This document shows positions 1 through 9,724 of a stretch of DNA of 58,418 nt, in pieces. The notes beneath the pieces were generated by a model. The model was given only the letters and a program-made list of their open reading frames with translations, had not been told where the DNA came from and searched no databases. This DNA comes from Candidatus Fermentithermobacillaceae bacterium (GTDB lineage: Bacteria; Bacillota; Sulfobacillia; Fermentithermobacillales; Fermentithermobacillaceae), in the NCBI GenBank assembly GCA_012512325.1, contig JAAZEL010000046.1:1-58418 (forward strand), read 5' to 3'. The translations under genes and the position numbers were made by a program. Numbering within the stretch: position 1 is the first letter of the stretch; each line of letters begins with the position of its first letter.

Positions 1-261
1 CCTGAGGTACCTGTCCCAATAGTCCTCGGCCTTGGACTTCCATTGGTCCCGCTCAAGGGTGAGCACCTGGATCATCTCGTTCACGGCCTCATGGGAAGGC
101 TCCTGCGCTTCCGAAGACTCCTGGGCTTCCGAAGACCCCTGGGCTTCGGAAGGTTCCTTCCCCGCCGTTTCGGGCTGCCCCATCGGAGCCTCAAACGGCT
201 TCCTCGAAGTCTCAGGCTGCTCAACTTCCGGCATAAGTAAATCCTCTTGTCTCTTATCCAT
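1..261 (-). CDS. grpE: GrpE nucleotide exchange factor, N-terminal part (truncated by window edge)
   Basis: Minus-strand frame from ATG at 261 reads MDKRQEDLLMPEVEQPETSRKPF...EMIQVLTLERDQWKSKAEDYWDRYLR and stays open to the edge; 5 nt after the dnaK stop. Absent from the ORF track because it is open-ended. Confidence 0.82.
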   Translation of the reverse strand, partial: MDKRQEDLLMPEVEQPETSRKPFEAPMGQPETAGKEPSEAQGSSEAQESSEAQEPSHEAVNEMIQVLTLERDQWKSKAEDYWDRYLR

Positions 262-266
262 AAGCT

Positions 267-2195
267 TTACTTCCCGCTTTCCTTATCATCGGTCTTTTCC
301 TTGAACTCTGCGTCAAACACATCCTTCTTGTCACCGCCACCCGAAGACGCGGCATGGCTTTGGGGACCCGAAGCCTGACCCTCTTGAGCTGCCTGTTTGT
401 ACAGTTCCTCCGCCAACTTGGCGGCTGCATCCCGCAGATCATCGGAAGCTTTCTTCATTCTGTCAGTGTCATCACTGTTCAGCGCCTCTCTGGCTGCAGA
501 CAAGGCCTCTTCTGCTTTGGCCTTGTCATCTGAAGATATCCTGTCGCCGACGTCTTTGAGACTCTTCTCCACTGAGTAAATCAGCTGGTCCAGTTGGTTC
601 TTCGCCTCAATTCTCTCCCGTTGCTTCCTGTCTTCTTCCGCGTGTCTCTCAGCTTCTTCCACCAGGCGGTCAACTTCTTCCCTGGGAAGCTGGGTAGATG
701 CCTTGATGGCGATCTTCTGCTCTTTACCTGTCCCTTTATCCCTGGCTGAAACGTTCAGGATTCCGTTGGCGTCAATGTCGAAAGACACTTCGATCTGAGG
801 CACGCCCCTTGGCGCAGGGGGAATCCCTGAGAGGGTAAACCTTCCCAAGGTCCTGTTGTCCCGTGCCATGGGCCTCTCACCTTGAAGCACATGTATCTCG
901 ACTGTGGTCTGCATGTCGGCCGTGGTAGTGAAAATCTGGCTCTTTCTCACCGGGATGGTTGTGTTTCGTTCGATGATAGGCGTCATCACGCCGCCGAGGG
1001 TCTCAATGCCCAGGGTCAGTGGCGTCACGTCCAGGAGCACAATATCCTTCACGTCTCCGGCAAGTACGCCGGCTTGGATTGCAGCGCCCATAGCCACTAC
1101 TTCGTCAGGGTTTACGCCCCGGTTGGGCTCCTTACCGGTAAGGGTCTTCACCATCTCCTGAATCTTGGGCATTCTGGTGGACCCACCGACCAGGATCACC
1201 TCATCCAAGTCTTCCACACTGAGTTTGGCATCTTCCAAGACCCTTCTTACCGGGCCGGCACACCTTCTGGTGAGGTCATCGGTGAGTTCTTCAAACTTAG
1301 CCCTGGTGAGCCTCACCTCCAAGTGGAGAGGCTGGCCGTCCCTGGCGGCGCTGATGAACGGCAAGCTAATAGTTGTCTCAAGCACCTGGGAAAGCTCGAT
1401 CTTGGCTTTTTCGGCAGCCTCTATGAGGCGCTGGAGCGCCTGCCTGTCTTTCCTCAAGTCAATTCCGTAATCTTTCCTGAACTCTTCGGCTACATAGTCC
1501 ACGATCCTCTGGTCGTAGTCGTCGCCCCCTAGGTGGGTGTCGCCGGCTGTAGCCAGCACTTCCACCACACCGTCGCCTACTTCCAGGAGGGATACGTCGA
1601 AGGTGCCTCCGCCCAGGTCGAATACAAGGATTTTTTCGTTTTTCTTCTTGTCCACCCCGTACGCCAGGGAGGCGGCTGTAGGTTCATTGATAATCCTCAG
1701 CACCTCAAGCCCGGCTATCCGGCCTGCGTCCTTGGTAGCCTGCCTCTGGGCATCGTTGAAGTAAGCCGGGACGGTGATAACCGCCTTGGTAACCGGCTCG
1801 CCCAGGTATTTTTCGGCATCCTCCTTGAGTTTCCGCAATACATGGGCAGACAGTTCCTCAGGCGTCAGCTCCTTGTCTATCGAAGGCACATATATGCGCA
1901 CTTCGTCGTGTTTACCGCGCCTCACAGCGTAGGGCACGCGCTCGCGTTCAGCTTCCACTTCGTCGTAACGGCGGCCGATAAACCTCTTAATGGATGAAAT
2001 CGTGTTTTCCGGGTTGAGCACGGCCTGGCGTCTGGCAAGCTGGCCTACCAGTTTTTCCCCTTTCTTGCTGTACGCCACAACTGAAGGAGTGGTCCGCGAA
2101 CCCTCTGCGTTGATTATTACAGTCGGCTCAGAACCTTCCATCACAGCGATAACCGAGTTGGTGGTACCCAGGTCAATACCTACAATCTTGGACAT
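267..2195 (-). CDS. dnaK: Molecular chaperone DnaK (Hsp70)
   Basis: 642 aa; [64 protein letters not shown]. Confidence 0.98.
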   Translation of the reverse strand: MSKIVGIDLGTTNSVIAVMEGSEPTVIINAEGSRTTPSVVAYSKKGEKLVGQLARRQAVLNPENTISSIKRFIGRRYDEVEAERERVPYAVRRGKHDEVRIYVPSIDKELTPEELSAHVLRKLKEDAEKYLGEPVTKAVITVPAYFNDAQRQATKDAGRIAGLEVLRIINEPTAASLAYGVDKKKNEKILVFDLGGGTFDVSLLEVGDGVVEVLATAGDTHLGGDDYDQRIVDYVAEEFRKDYGIDLRKDRQALQRLIEAAEKAKIELSQVLETTISLPFISAARDGQPLHLEVRLTRAKFEELTDDLTRRCAGPVRRVLEDAKLSVEDLDEVILVGGSTRMPKIQEMVKTLTGKEPNRGVNPDEVVAMGAAIQAGVLAGDVKDIVLLDVTPLTLGIETLGGVMTPIIERNTTIPVRKSQIFTTTADMQTTVEIHVLQGERPMARDNRTLGRFTLSGIPPAPRGVPQIEVSFDIDANGILNVSARDKGTGKEQKIAIKASTQLPREEVDRLVEEAERHAEEDRKQRERIEAKNQLDQLIYSVEKSLKDVGDRISSDDKAKAEEALSAAREALNSDDTDRMKKASDDLRDAAAKLAEELYKQAAQEGQASGPQSHAASSGGGDKKDVFDAEFKEKTDDKESGK

Positions 2196-2260
2196 AAACG
2201 CACCTCCACACCATCACAAGTTTGTCTCTCCGGGCGCATCATGGCCCGCAGCATCACGCT

Positions 2261-2632
2261 TCACCGTGTCTCTCTTACCAGTCCGTTCTTGGCCTCACTA
2301 GCGTCCCCACTGTGCCTGTCTTGCTTGGCGGCGCCTGGTGAATCCTGAGGCCGGCGGCTGACGTGTGTACGGATCTGAGAATCTCCCTCCTCCATGGCGA
2401 TTATCACCCGGATCCCTTGCGGATTTATGCCGCACTGCCTCCAGAGATATATGATGCGGGCGAGCAACTTGAGATCGTTGCTGGAATACAGGCGGATGTT
2501 GGAATCGGTCCGGGCGGGCGATATGAGCCCTTCGTTTTCTATCTGTCTGAGGAACTGCGGTGTTTCACCAAGAAGACGCGCAGCCACTCCTATGGTGTAA
2601 ACAGGTTCGTCGGGACCGTGAAAGAAATCCAC
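2261..2632 (-). CDS. MerR-family regulator, HspR-like
   Basis: YTIGVAARLLGETPQFLRQIENEGLISPARTDSNIRLYSSNDLKLLARI is a MerR/HspR-type helix-turn-helix; directly upstream of dnaK. Confidence 0.78.
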   Translation of the reverse strand: MDFFHGPDEPVYTIGVAARLLGETPQFLRQIENEGLISPARTDSNIRLYSSNDLKLLARIIYLWRQCGINPQGIRVIIAMEEGDSQIRTHVSRRPQDSPGAAKQDRHSGDASEAKNGLVRETR

Positions 2633-2772
2633 GAGATCATCCCCTTGTTAAGAAACCTATTCGAAGTCAATAGCTTTCTTAATGAGTACCAATAGCAATT
2701 ATATCCCAAACGGTCAAGGGATTTGTACATGGCTCAGCATGGGCACAGCCTAGGATTCGGCCAATGGGAAAC

Positions 2773-2801
2773 CGGATTCGATGCAGAACCGGTCGAATCC
2801 G
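2773..2801. repeat. Inverted repeat, 9-bp stem CGGATTCGA/TCGAATCCG with 11-nt spacer
   Basis: Perfect dyad read directly; lies between the meaB 3' end and the hspR-like 5' end. Confidence 0.7.
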
Positions 2802-2894
2802 CCAGACGAAGCAACGAGTCGGCCACTTCCTAACCACCTCAGGATAGGGGTGTGACCGACTTGCGAACAAAAGCCAACAACTACTCGTTGCACT

Positions 2895-3893
2895 CTATTC
2901 GTCGATCTTGGCTTCAAGGCACAAGTGCTGCCTGATTAAGTCCTTTGCCACGGCAGCCGGGTAGGTCTTGCCCTCTGACAGCTGCTTCAGAGCTCCGTCA
3001 AGACTACCGTCTGCACGTGCCTTGGCTAGGATGTAGTCAACCGTATCCCGTCTTATGTTGTCTTCCAGTGCGGCGATGTAGCTCCTGGCAATCCTCTCCT
3101 CCAGCAAGCCATTCTGCTTGAGAAACTCCGAGTGCTCATCGATCTTATCCAGGAGCTCAACTACGCCTTTGCCCTGGGATGCCACCGTCTTGAGGACAGG
3201 GGGCTTCCACTGCCATTCCCTGTTCAGCCCCAGCATTGCTTCCAGCACGGCAACCGCCCTGTCGGCATCCGGGTGATCGGCTTTGTTTACGCAGAACACA
3301 TCGCCGATTTCCAAAATCCCGGCTTTGATCGCCTGGATATCGTCACCCAAACCCGGAGCCATTACAACCAGAACTGAATGGGCATAGCGCATAATATCCA
3401 CTTCTGACTGGCCTGCACCTACCGTTTCAACCAGTATGTAGTCAAAGCCGAAAGCATCGAAAAGGGTTATTATGTCGCCTGTATGCCGGGAGAGTCCCCC
3501 CAGGTATCCCCTGGACGCCAAGCTGCGGAAGAATACCTCATCGTCGGTGGTACGTGAGCGCACCCTCACCCTGTCTCCAAGTATGGCACCACCGGTAAAG
3601 GGAGAAGAGGGGTCTACAGCAATCACTCCGACTGAATGCCCGCGCTCGCGTATGGCTCCGATTAGGCTGTCCACCAAAGTGGACTTACCCACCCCGGGTG
3701 ACCCTGTTATTCCGATGACCTTGCCACGTCCTCTGAGCTTATAAGCCTCTTCCAGGATATGCCCAGCATGTTCGGAACCGTTTTCGACAAGGGTTACGGC
3801 CCTTGCCAGGGCGGCCCTCTTCCTGTCCCGCAAACCCTGGATTATCTGATTATGCAAATACAACACCATCCCGTCCGGATTGCCGATAGACAT
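2895..3893 (-). CDS. meaB: Methylmalonyl-CoA mutase-associated GTPase MeaB (ArgK family)
   Basis: [60 protein letters not shown]-type motif, [15 protein letters not shown]. The full ORF runs to 4070 but its N-terminus overlaps the upstream gene; the start near 3869-3893 is a guess. Confidence 0.92.
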   Translation of the reverse strand: [332 protein letters not shown]

Positions 3894-4008
3894 CTTGAGT
3901 CTAAGGCCGTCGCACGGCCAGCCCCAAGGGCGCGCCACAGCGATGTACCCCACGCCCCGGCTCATGAGCTTGTCATGAACTTGCCGCAGCGGCCTGCCGG
4001 AGTTTGCT

Positions 4009-4413
4009 TTACCGCTTGAGGTTGGCCTTGGTATATTCCACAATATCCTGGGTGTTGGTTCCCGGGCCAAACACTTCGTCTACGCCGTTGGCTTTCAGGA
4101 ACTCAACGTCCTCCGCAGGGATAATACCGCCTGCAAGCACCAATACGTCTAACTCTTCAGCGCCCTTTTCTTTCTTGAGACACTCAACCACCTTGGGAAG
4201 GAGTGTGTTGTGGGCCCCTGAAAGAATGGAGCAGGCCACCACGTCAACGTCTTCCTCCACTGCCATCCTGGCCAGCTCTTCGGGAGTCCGGTGCAGGCCG
4301 CTGTAGATGACCTCCATACCCGCATCCCTAAAGGATCTGGCAATCACCTTAGCCCCTCGGTCATGGCCGTCCAGGCCCGGTTTCCCTACGAGAACCCGGA
4401 TTTTCCTATCCAT
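4009..4413 (-). CDS. Methylmalonyl-CoA mutase small subunit / C-terminal cobalamin-binding domain protein
   Basis: [46 protein letters not shown] (B12-binding DxHxxG); AGGAGGGG before ATG at 4413. Confidence 0.93.
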   Translation of the reverse strand: MDRKIRVLVGKPGLDGHDRGAKVIARSFRDAGMEVIYSGLHRTPEELARMAVEEDVDVVACSILSGAHNTLLPKVVECLKKEKGAEELDVLVLAGGIIPAEDVEFLKANGVDEVFGPGTNTQDIVEYTKANLKR

Positions 4414-4574
4414 CCTGTACCCCTCCTTAGGATCGCCAACTATATCCGTCTCCAAGGTCTCACATTGTTTAGTCAAATTGATCAGATTTGTCCAATTGCC
4501 ATTCCCATCAGTTTCATCAATCCGATCAACCTCATTCACCGGACAACCGATGGAAGCGACTCTACGCCAGGATC

Positions 4575-5711
4575 TCACGAAAGCAGAGCTATCAATACCC
4601 CTGCGGCAACCGCCGTCCCGATGACCCCGGCCACGTTAGGCCCCATTGCGTGCATGAGCAAGAAGTTCTGTGGGTTTTCCTCCTGCCCCACAACCTGGCT
4701 GACCCTTGCGGCCATGGGAACCGCTGACACTCCGGCGGAACCGATAAGAGGGTTCACTTTGCCTCCGGTTGCATAATACATTAGTTTGCCCAGCAACGCC
4801 CCGCCTGCGGTGCCTCCGGCAAATGCCACTATTCCAAGGGCAATAATTTTGATGGTATCAAGGGTCAGGAAGTTCTCAGCGCTCATGGTAGCGCCCACAG
4901 AAGTTGCCAACAAGATGACTACAATATTGTTGAGCTCATTCTGGGCAGTCTTGGACAACCTATCTGTAACCCCGCATTCCCTGAACAGGTTGCCTAGCAT
5001 AAGCATGCCGATGAGAGGAGCCACCGGAGGTAGAAACAGCCCAACCAAGATGGTAACAACGATGGGGAACACGATTTTCTCTGTCTTGGACACCTGCCTC
5101 AACTGGCTCATAACTGTGCTGCGTTCCTTCTTGGTTGTCAGAGCTCTCATGATGGGAGGCTGTATAAGCGGGACCAGGGACATATATGTGTACGCCGCCA
5201 CAGCGATCGGGCCCAGGAGCTCCGGAGCCAGCTTCATTGCCGTGTAAATTGCAGTCGGCCCGTCGGCCCCTCCGATGATCCCGATGGCGCCTGCCTGGGG
5301 GAGGGTGAATCCCAAAGCTTTTGCCATAAGCATGGCAAGAAATACGCCTATCTGGGCAGCGGCTCCAAGCAGGATAGTCGAAGGGTTAGCCAAAAGCGGC
5401 CCAAAGTCCGTCATGGCTCCAACCCCCAGGAAGATGAGGGGCGGGAATATCTCCTTCTCTATTCCAAAGCTAAGATAGTACAACAACCCGCCTGGCATGT
5501 CCCCCTCAGGAGGATTCATGATGGGAGCAAGGGGCAGGTTGGCCAGTATGGCTCCAAAGGCGATGGGTACCAAGAGAAGGGGCTCGAATCTCTTGTATAT
5601 GGCAAGGTATAGCAGCAAGATGCCGATCAGCATCATGACAACATTGCCCAAGGTAAGTTGGGAAAAGCCAGTGGTCTCCCATAGCCTTTCAACCAGTGTG
5701 CCTACGTTCAT
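4575..5711 (-). CDS. mmdB: Sodium ion-translocating decarboxylase beta subunit (MmdB/OadB)
   Basis: 378 aa polytopic; [43 protein letters not shown] is typical of the family. Confidence 0.93.
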   Translation of the reverse strand: MNVGTLVERLWETTGFSQLTLGNVVMMLIGILLLYLAIYKRFEPLLLVPIAFGAILANLPLAPIMNPPEGDMPGGLLYYLSFGIEKEIFPPLIFLGVGAMTDFGPLLANPSTILLGAAAQIGVFLAMLMAKALGFTLPQAGAIGIIGGADGPTAIYTAMKLAPELLGPIAVAAYTYMSLVPLIQPPIMRALTTKKERSTVMSQLRQVSKTEKIVFPIVVTILVGLFLPPVAPLIGMLMLGNLFRECGVTDRLSKTAQNELNNIVVILLATSVGATMSAENFLTLDTIKIIALGIVAFAGGTAGGALLGKLMYYATGGKVNPLIGSAGVSAVPMAARVSQVVGQEENPQNFLLMHAMGPNVAGVIGTAVAAGVLIALLS

Positions 5712-5744
5712 TGTGTGAATACACCTTCCTCCGGCTTAAGGTAT

Positions 5745-6155
5745 CTAACTGTCAAGGCGGATAAGCACGTCTCCCGTCTGTACAGTCGCGCCTTGGCTCA
5801 CAAGCACCTCAGTCACCGTGGCGTCAAAAGGCGCAAGGATTTCGTTTTGCATCTTCATGGCCTCGAGCAGCAACAGTATGTCGCCTTTCTTGACACTGGC
5901 CCCTGCTGCAACCTTGATCTCGGTGATAACGCCGGGGATAGGCGCTGTGACATCACCGGCTCCGGCCTGAGCGGGTTTAGGCGCAGGCGTGGCAGCAGGT
6001 TTAGGGGTAACCGCAGGTTTCTGAGGCAAAGCCGGGGGCTGGGATGGGCTTACCACGGGTTTCCTTGCCACAGCTTCCCTTTCAACACCCTGCCCGATCT
6101 CTTCAACTTCAACCTCAAACACTTCATCATCTATCTTAACCCTAAATCGCCTCAC
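5745..6155 (-). CDS. mmdC: Biotin carboxyl carrier subunit of decarboxylase (MmdC)
   Basis: C-terminal biotinyl domain VLLLLEAMKMQNEILAPFDATVTEVLVSQGATVQTGDVL after an Ala/Pro linker. Confidence 0.93.
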   Translation of the reverse strand: MRRFRVKIDDEVFEVEVEEIGQGVEREAVARKPVVSPSQPPALPQKPAVTPKPAATPAPKPAQAGAGDVTAPIPGVITEIKVAAGASVKKGDILLLLEAMKMQNEILAPFDATVTEVLVSQGATVQTGDVLIRLDS

Positions 6156-6194
6156 GTTAGATCCTCCTTCATTGACAATTAGATGGTGCTTGAC

Positions 6195-6566
6195 CTATCT
6201 CAACGCATGAATCCTTGATGTCTTGCCCCATATTCCGGCATCAGAAATCCTGCGCACAAACACTGGAACTGTCTTGTGTCCCAGGTATGCATGTAAAGCA
6301 GCTACAATGGCCGCTTTACGCCGCGCATCCAGTGCATCAAAAGGTACAGGTTCTGGGTCAAGGTCCTGTTGCGCGACACTCTGTGACGCCACCTGGGTAC
6401 CTGAATCGACAGAACCGGCGCCTTCTGTGGCCTTCTTGCCGTCTCCGGCTGACGCCGTCCTGTGAATCAGGTTGATCATGAATGCGATGACGATAAGCAC
6501 CGCAAACACAACTGTCATGTTCACCACAGTCAGAATCAAACCGCCTGCAATGGTATCAGGTATCAT
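6195..6566 (-). CDS. mmdD: OadG-family delta subunit (MmdD)
   Basis: One N-terminal TM helix (GGLILTVVNMTVVFAVLIVIAFMINLIHR) and a C-terminal AAIVAALHAYLGH; genomic context. Confidence 0.8.
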   Translation of the reverse strand: MIPDTIAGGLILTVVNMTVVFAVLIVIAFMINLIHRTASAGDGKKATEGAGSVDSGTQVASQSVAQQDLDPEPVPFDALDARRKAAIVAALHAYLGHKTVPVFVRRISDAGIWGKTSRIHALR

Positions 6567-6602
6567 CTACATCCCTCCACACGCCGCCGTCGGACAGCAT
6601 GA

Positions 6603-8219
6603 TCACAATGGTATGTTGCCATGCTTCTTACGTGATTGCTCAATCATTTTCGTCGATGTAAGCTCAAGGGCGTCTATGACCCTGGGACGGAGCTCCTGGG
6701 GATCGATTACGTCATCGATGTAACCCCTGCCCGCCGCGACATACGGGTTAGCGAACACTTCACGGAACTCCTTGATTTTCTCTGCGCGCTTGGCCGCAGG
6801 ATCTTCCGCCTCGCTAATCTCTTTCCTGAATACCACATTTGCGGCACCTTCAGGCCCCATAACCGCGATCTCCGCATGGGGGAACGCAAATACCATATCT
6901 GCGCCAAGATGCCTGGAACACATGGCGATGTAAGCCCCGCCGTAGGCCTTCCTGGTAATCACGGTTACCTTGGGCGCGGTAGCTTCCGAATATGCGTACA
7001 AGAGCTTAGCCCCGTGCCTGATGATGCCGCCGTACTCCTGGTCAACGCCAGGGAGATAGCCGGGTACGTCTACCAGGGTTACCAGAGGGATGTTGAAAGC
7101 GTCGCAGAATCTCACGAATCTGGAAGCCTTGTCTGAAGCATCGATGTCCAAACACCCTGCCTTAACCATTGGCTGGGATGCAATGATACCGGCCACCCTA
7201 CCGCCAAACCTGGCAAATCCCGTTATTATGTTGGCGGCGAAATACTTCGACACTTCGAAGAAGGCCCCGTCGTCCACCATGGAGTATATCACGTCATACA
7301 TGTTGTAACCCTTATTGGGATCCACAGGGACAACTTCCCGAAGCATGGGATCCAACCTGCCGGGCTCGTCCCCCGTCTCAACAAAGGGCGGATCTTCCTG
7401 GTTATTGGAAGGCAGATACGACAGGAGGGTCCTGATCATTTCGAAACAGGTGCGCTCGTCAGGGGCCATAAAATGGGCTACACCGCTTATCTGGTTATGT
7501 GCGAGCGCGCCTCCCAGCTGATCAACGGAAACTTCCTCACCGGTAACAGCTTTGATAACCTGGGGCCCTGTTATGAACATGTTGGATATGCCCTCAACCA
7601 TGAACACAAAATCAGTGAGCGCCGGCGAGTATACGGCGCCCCCTGCACAAGGCCCGAGTATCACCGATATCTGCGGAATCACACCTGAATACTTCACATT
7701 CCGGTAGAAGATGTTGCCGTAACCCTTGAGGGCGTCTACCCCTTCCTGAATCCTGGCGCCGCCCGAATCGTTCAAAGACACAAAGGGCACTCCGACCTTG
7801 GCCGCAAGATCCATGATCTTGCAGATTTTCTCAGCGTGCATCTCGCCCAAGGAACCACCTATCACAGTAAAATCCTGTGCGGCAACGCATACAGCCCTGC
7901 CGTTGACCAGGCCATATCCTGTAACCACGCCTTCCCCGGGCGCCTCCGTTTCTGACATGCCAAACTCAGTAGCCCTGTGGACGATAAAGGCGTCAGTCTC
8001 GACAAAAGTACCAGGATCGAAAAAGGCAGCTATACGTTCCCTTGCAGTCATCTTGCCCTGCTGGTGCTGCCTGTCGATTCTCTTTTGGCCACCGCCTTGC
8101 TCAACCTTGCTGCGGCGTTCCCTCAGTTCCTTGAGTTTCTGTTCCAACTGCATGGATGAATCTGACAACCGGTTCACCTCCGCCGGGAATTCATAAGGCT
8201 GCCACATTGGATCAGCCAA
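6603..8219 (-). CDS. mmdA: Methylmalonyl-CoA decarboxylase alpha / acyl-CoA carboxyltransferase subunit
   Basis: GYGLVNGRAVCVAAQDFTVIGGSLGEMHAEKI, LNDSGGARIQEGV, LVDVPGYLPGVDQEYGGIIRHGAKLLYAYSEATAPKVTVITRKAYGGAYIAM. Confidence 0.96.
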   Translation of the reverse strand: MADPMWQPYEFPAEVNRLSDSSMQLEQKLKELRERRSKVEQGGGQKRIDRQHQQGKMTARERIAAFFDPGTFVETDAFIVHRATEFGMSETEAPGEGVVTGYGLVNGRAVCVAAQDFTVIGGSLGEMHAEKICKIMDLAAKVGVPFVSLNDSGGARIQEGVDALKGYGNIFYRNVKYSGVIPQISVILGPCAGGAVYSPALTDFVFMVEGISNMFITGPQVIKAVTGEEVSVDQLGGALAHNQISGVAHFMAPDERTCFEMIRTLLSYLPSNNQEDPPFVETGDEPGRLDPMLREVVPVDPNKGYNMYDVIYSMVDDGAFFEVSKYFAANIITGFARFGGRVAGIIASQPMVKAGCLDIDASDKASRFVRFCDAFNIPLVTLVDVPGYLPGVDQEYGGIIRHGAKLLYAYSEATAPKVTVITRKAYGGAYIAMCSRHLGADMVFAFPHAEIAVMGPEGAANVVFRKEISEAEDPAAKRAEKIKEFREVFANPYVAAGRGYIDDVIDPQELRPRVIDALELTSTKMIEQSRKKHGNIPL

Positions 8220-8467
8220 TAACCAGCCAACGTTCAGTCCAAAGTTACGTTAAACCAAACATAGCATAACACAAAGACAATAAAGGGGGAAGCGCAGTTT
8301 GAGCGCAAGGGGAAGCGGGTTTTCCACATGCTGCTGTGTTAGTTTTGGATCTGACATACAGTCCAATTTGGCACGATATGAAGGTATGTCCGAGACCCTC
8401 ACCGACAAGAACCCCAGGCCCTGTCTTCTGAAACACGATGAAACCGCGTATATCCGTCCGGAAATCC

Positions 8468-9097
8468 TTATAGGTAAAAACCAAGTTCCTGAAGATCTGA
8501 AGTCACATCGCTGTTCTGGATCCTTACACCGGGCGGAACCTTGATCCTTACAGGAGCAAAATTAAGGAAGCCTCTTATTCCTTTGGAGATGGCATAGTTG
8601 ACGACTTCTTGGGCAACATTGGCCGGCACTGCAACTACACCGATCTTGATATCTCCTGAAGCCGTCACCTCTTCCAGTTCATTCAGGTGCCGTACGGGTA
8701 CACCCTCTATTTCGGTGCCCACCTTGGCCGGGTCGATATCAAACAGGCCCTTGACAACAAACCTGTAATTGGGAGCAGTTTCCTTTCTGGTAGTCAGGTA
8801 TCTGGCAAGGGCAGTCCCAAGCTCACCCACGCCAAAAATGACGATATTCATCTCCCTGTCGGCTCCCAAGATCGCCGTGAGCTCTTTTCTCAGCCCCAAG
8901 ATGGGGTATCCCACGCCTTGTTTGCCGAACTCCCCGAACAGCGCCAGGTCCTTCCTTACTTGTGCACTGTTGACCGCCGCAAGATCCCCAATCTGAGCTG
9001 AAGAGATGTAGTCATCAGGCCCTGCTTCTATGTCCGTCAAGATCCTCAGATATGTGACAAGCCTGCGGATTACAACATCCGGAATCTTGTTTCGCAT
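8468..9097 (-). CDS. rex: Redox-sensing transcriptional repressor Rex
   Basis: IPDVVIRRLVTYLRIL, SAQVRKDLALFGEFGKQGVGYPI, NIVIFGVGELGTALARYL. Confidence 0.96.
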   Translation of the reverse strand: MRNKIPDVVIRRLVTYLRILTDIEAGPDDYISSAQIGDLAAVNSAQVRKDLALFGEFGKQGVGYPILGLRKELTAILGADREMNIVIFGVGELGTALARYLTTRKETAPNYRFVVKGLFDIDPAKVGTEIEGVPVRHLNELEEVTASGDIKIGVVAVPANVAQEVVNYAISKGIRGFLNFAPVRIKVPPGVRIQNSDVTSDLQELGFYL

Positions 9098-9178
9098 TGA
9101 GCCTTACCTCCTTGCTGTCGTCCGGTGAGCAAGTTCACTCGTGTTTCTCCGGTACATCCACGGACGGCCATGGACCTT

Positions 9179-9724
9179 TTAACCACGGTATTTCTTAGAC
9201 AACGTTTCTGTGTAAACAATGATTCTTCCTGCCAGTATTCCCACAAAAATCCCTGTGGGTATCGCAAACAACAGAAGATAAGGGAGGTAGAACATGACAC
9301 CCATCTGGCGGAGGATTATGCTTGCCACGAAAAGCTGGGTGACGTTATGGGTAACGGCACCTGCCACGCTTATACCTACAACCGACAAGCCGTGCCCGAA
9401 CACCTTCTTGAACCCGCACATCACGGCAGTGGACGCCAGGGCTCCTGAAGTGCTTAAATAATAGGCCACATTGAGGAATGTTCCCGATAACAAGCTGCCC
9501 AGCAGCGTCCGCAAGAAGCTTATCGCCAGGGCCTCGCCGGGCGTCATGGTCATCACTGCATACAGGGCCACGATATTGGCCAACCCTAGTTTGGCGCCGG
9601 GAACCACATAGGGGATGGGGATCATGGCTTCAACCACGTGCAAAGCAGTAGCCAAAGCGACCATTATTGCAATCCGGGTCAGCGTTCTTGCTCCGTTTGC
9701 TCTCAAACCCGTTTGCTCCACCAT
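9179..9724 (-). CDS. Gx transporter family membrane protein (heptaprenyl diphosphate synthase component I-like)
   Basis: VPGAKLGLANIVALYAVMTMTPGEALAISFLRTLLGSLLSGTF; polytopic; overlaps the 3' end of cca. Confidence 0.82.
   Translation of the reverse strand: MVEQTGLRANGARTLTRIAIMVALATALHVVEAMIPIPYVVPGAKLGLANIVALYAVMTMTPGEALAISFLRTLLGSLLSGTFLNVAYYLSTSGALASTAVMCGFKKVFGHGLSVVGISVAGAVTHNVTQLFVASIILRQMGVMFYLPYLLLFAIPTGIFVGILAGRIIVYTETLSKKYRG

Noticed and set aside
882-1532. 216-aa plus-strand ORF opposite dnaK (and neighbours at 904-1161, 1533-1997)
   Set aside because: Antisense shadow ORFs of a highly conserved minus-strand gene; no RBS and no recognisable protein pattern.
8245-8484. 79-aa minus-strand ORF between rex and mmdA
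   Set aside because: Begins inside the rex 3' end, no RBS, unlikely composition; more probably the mmdA upstream region.
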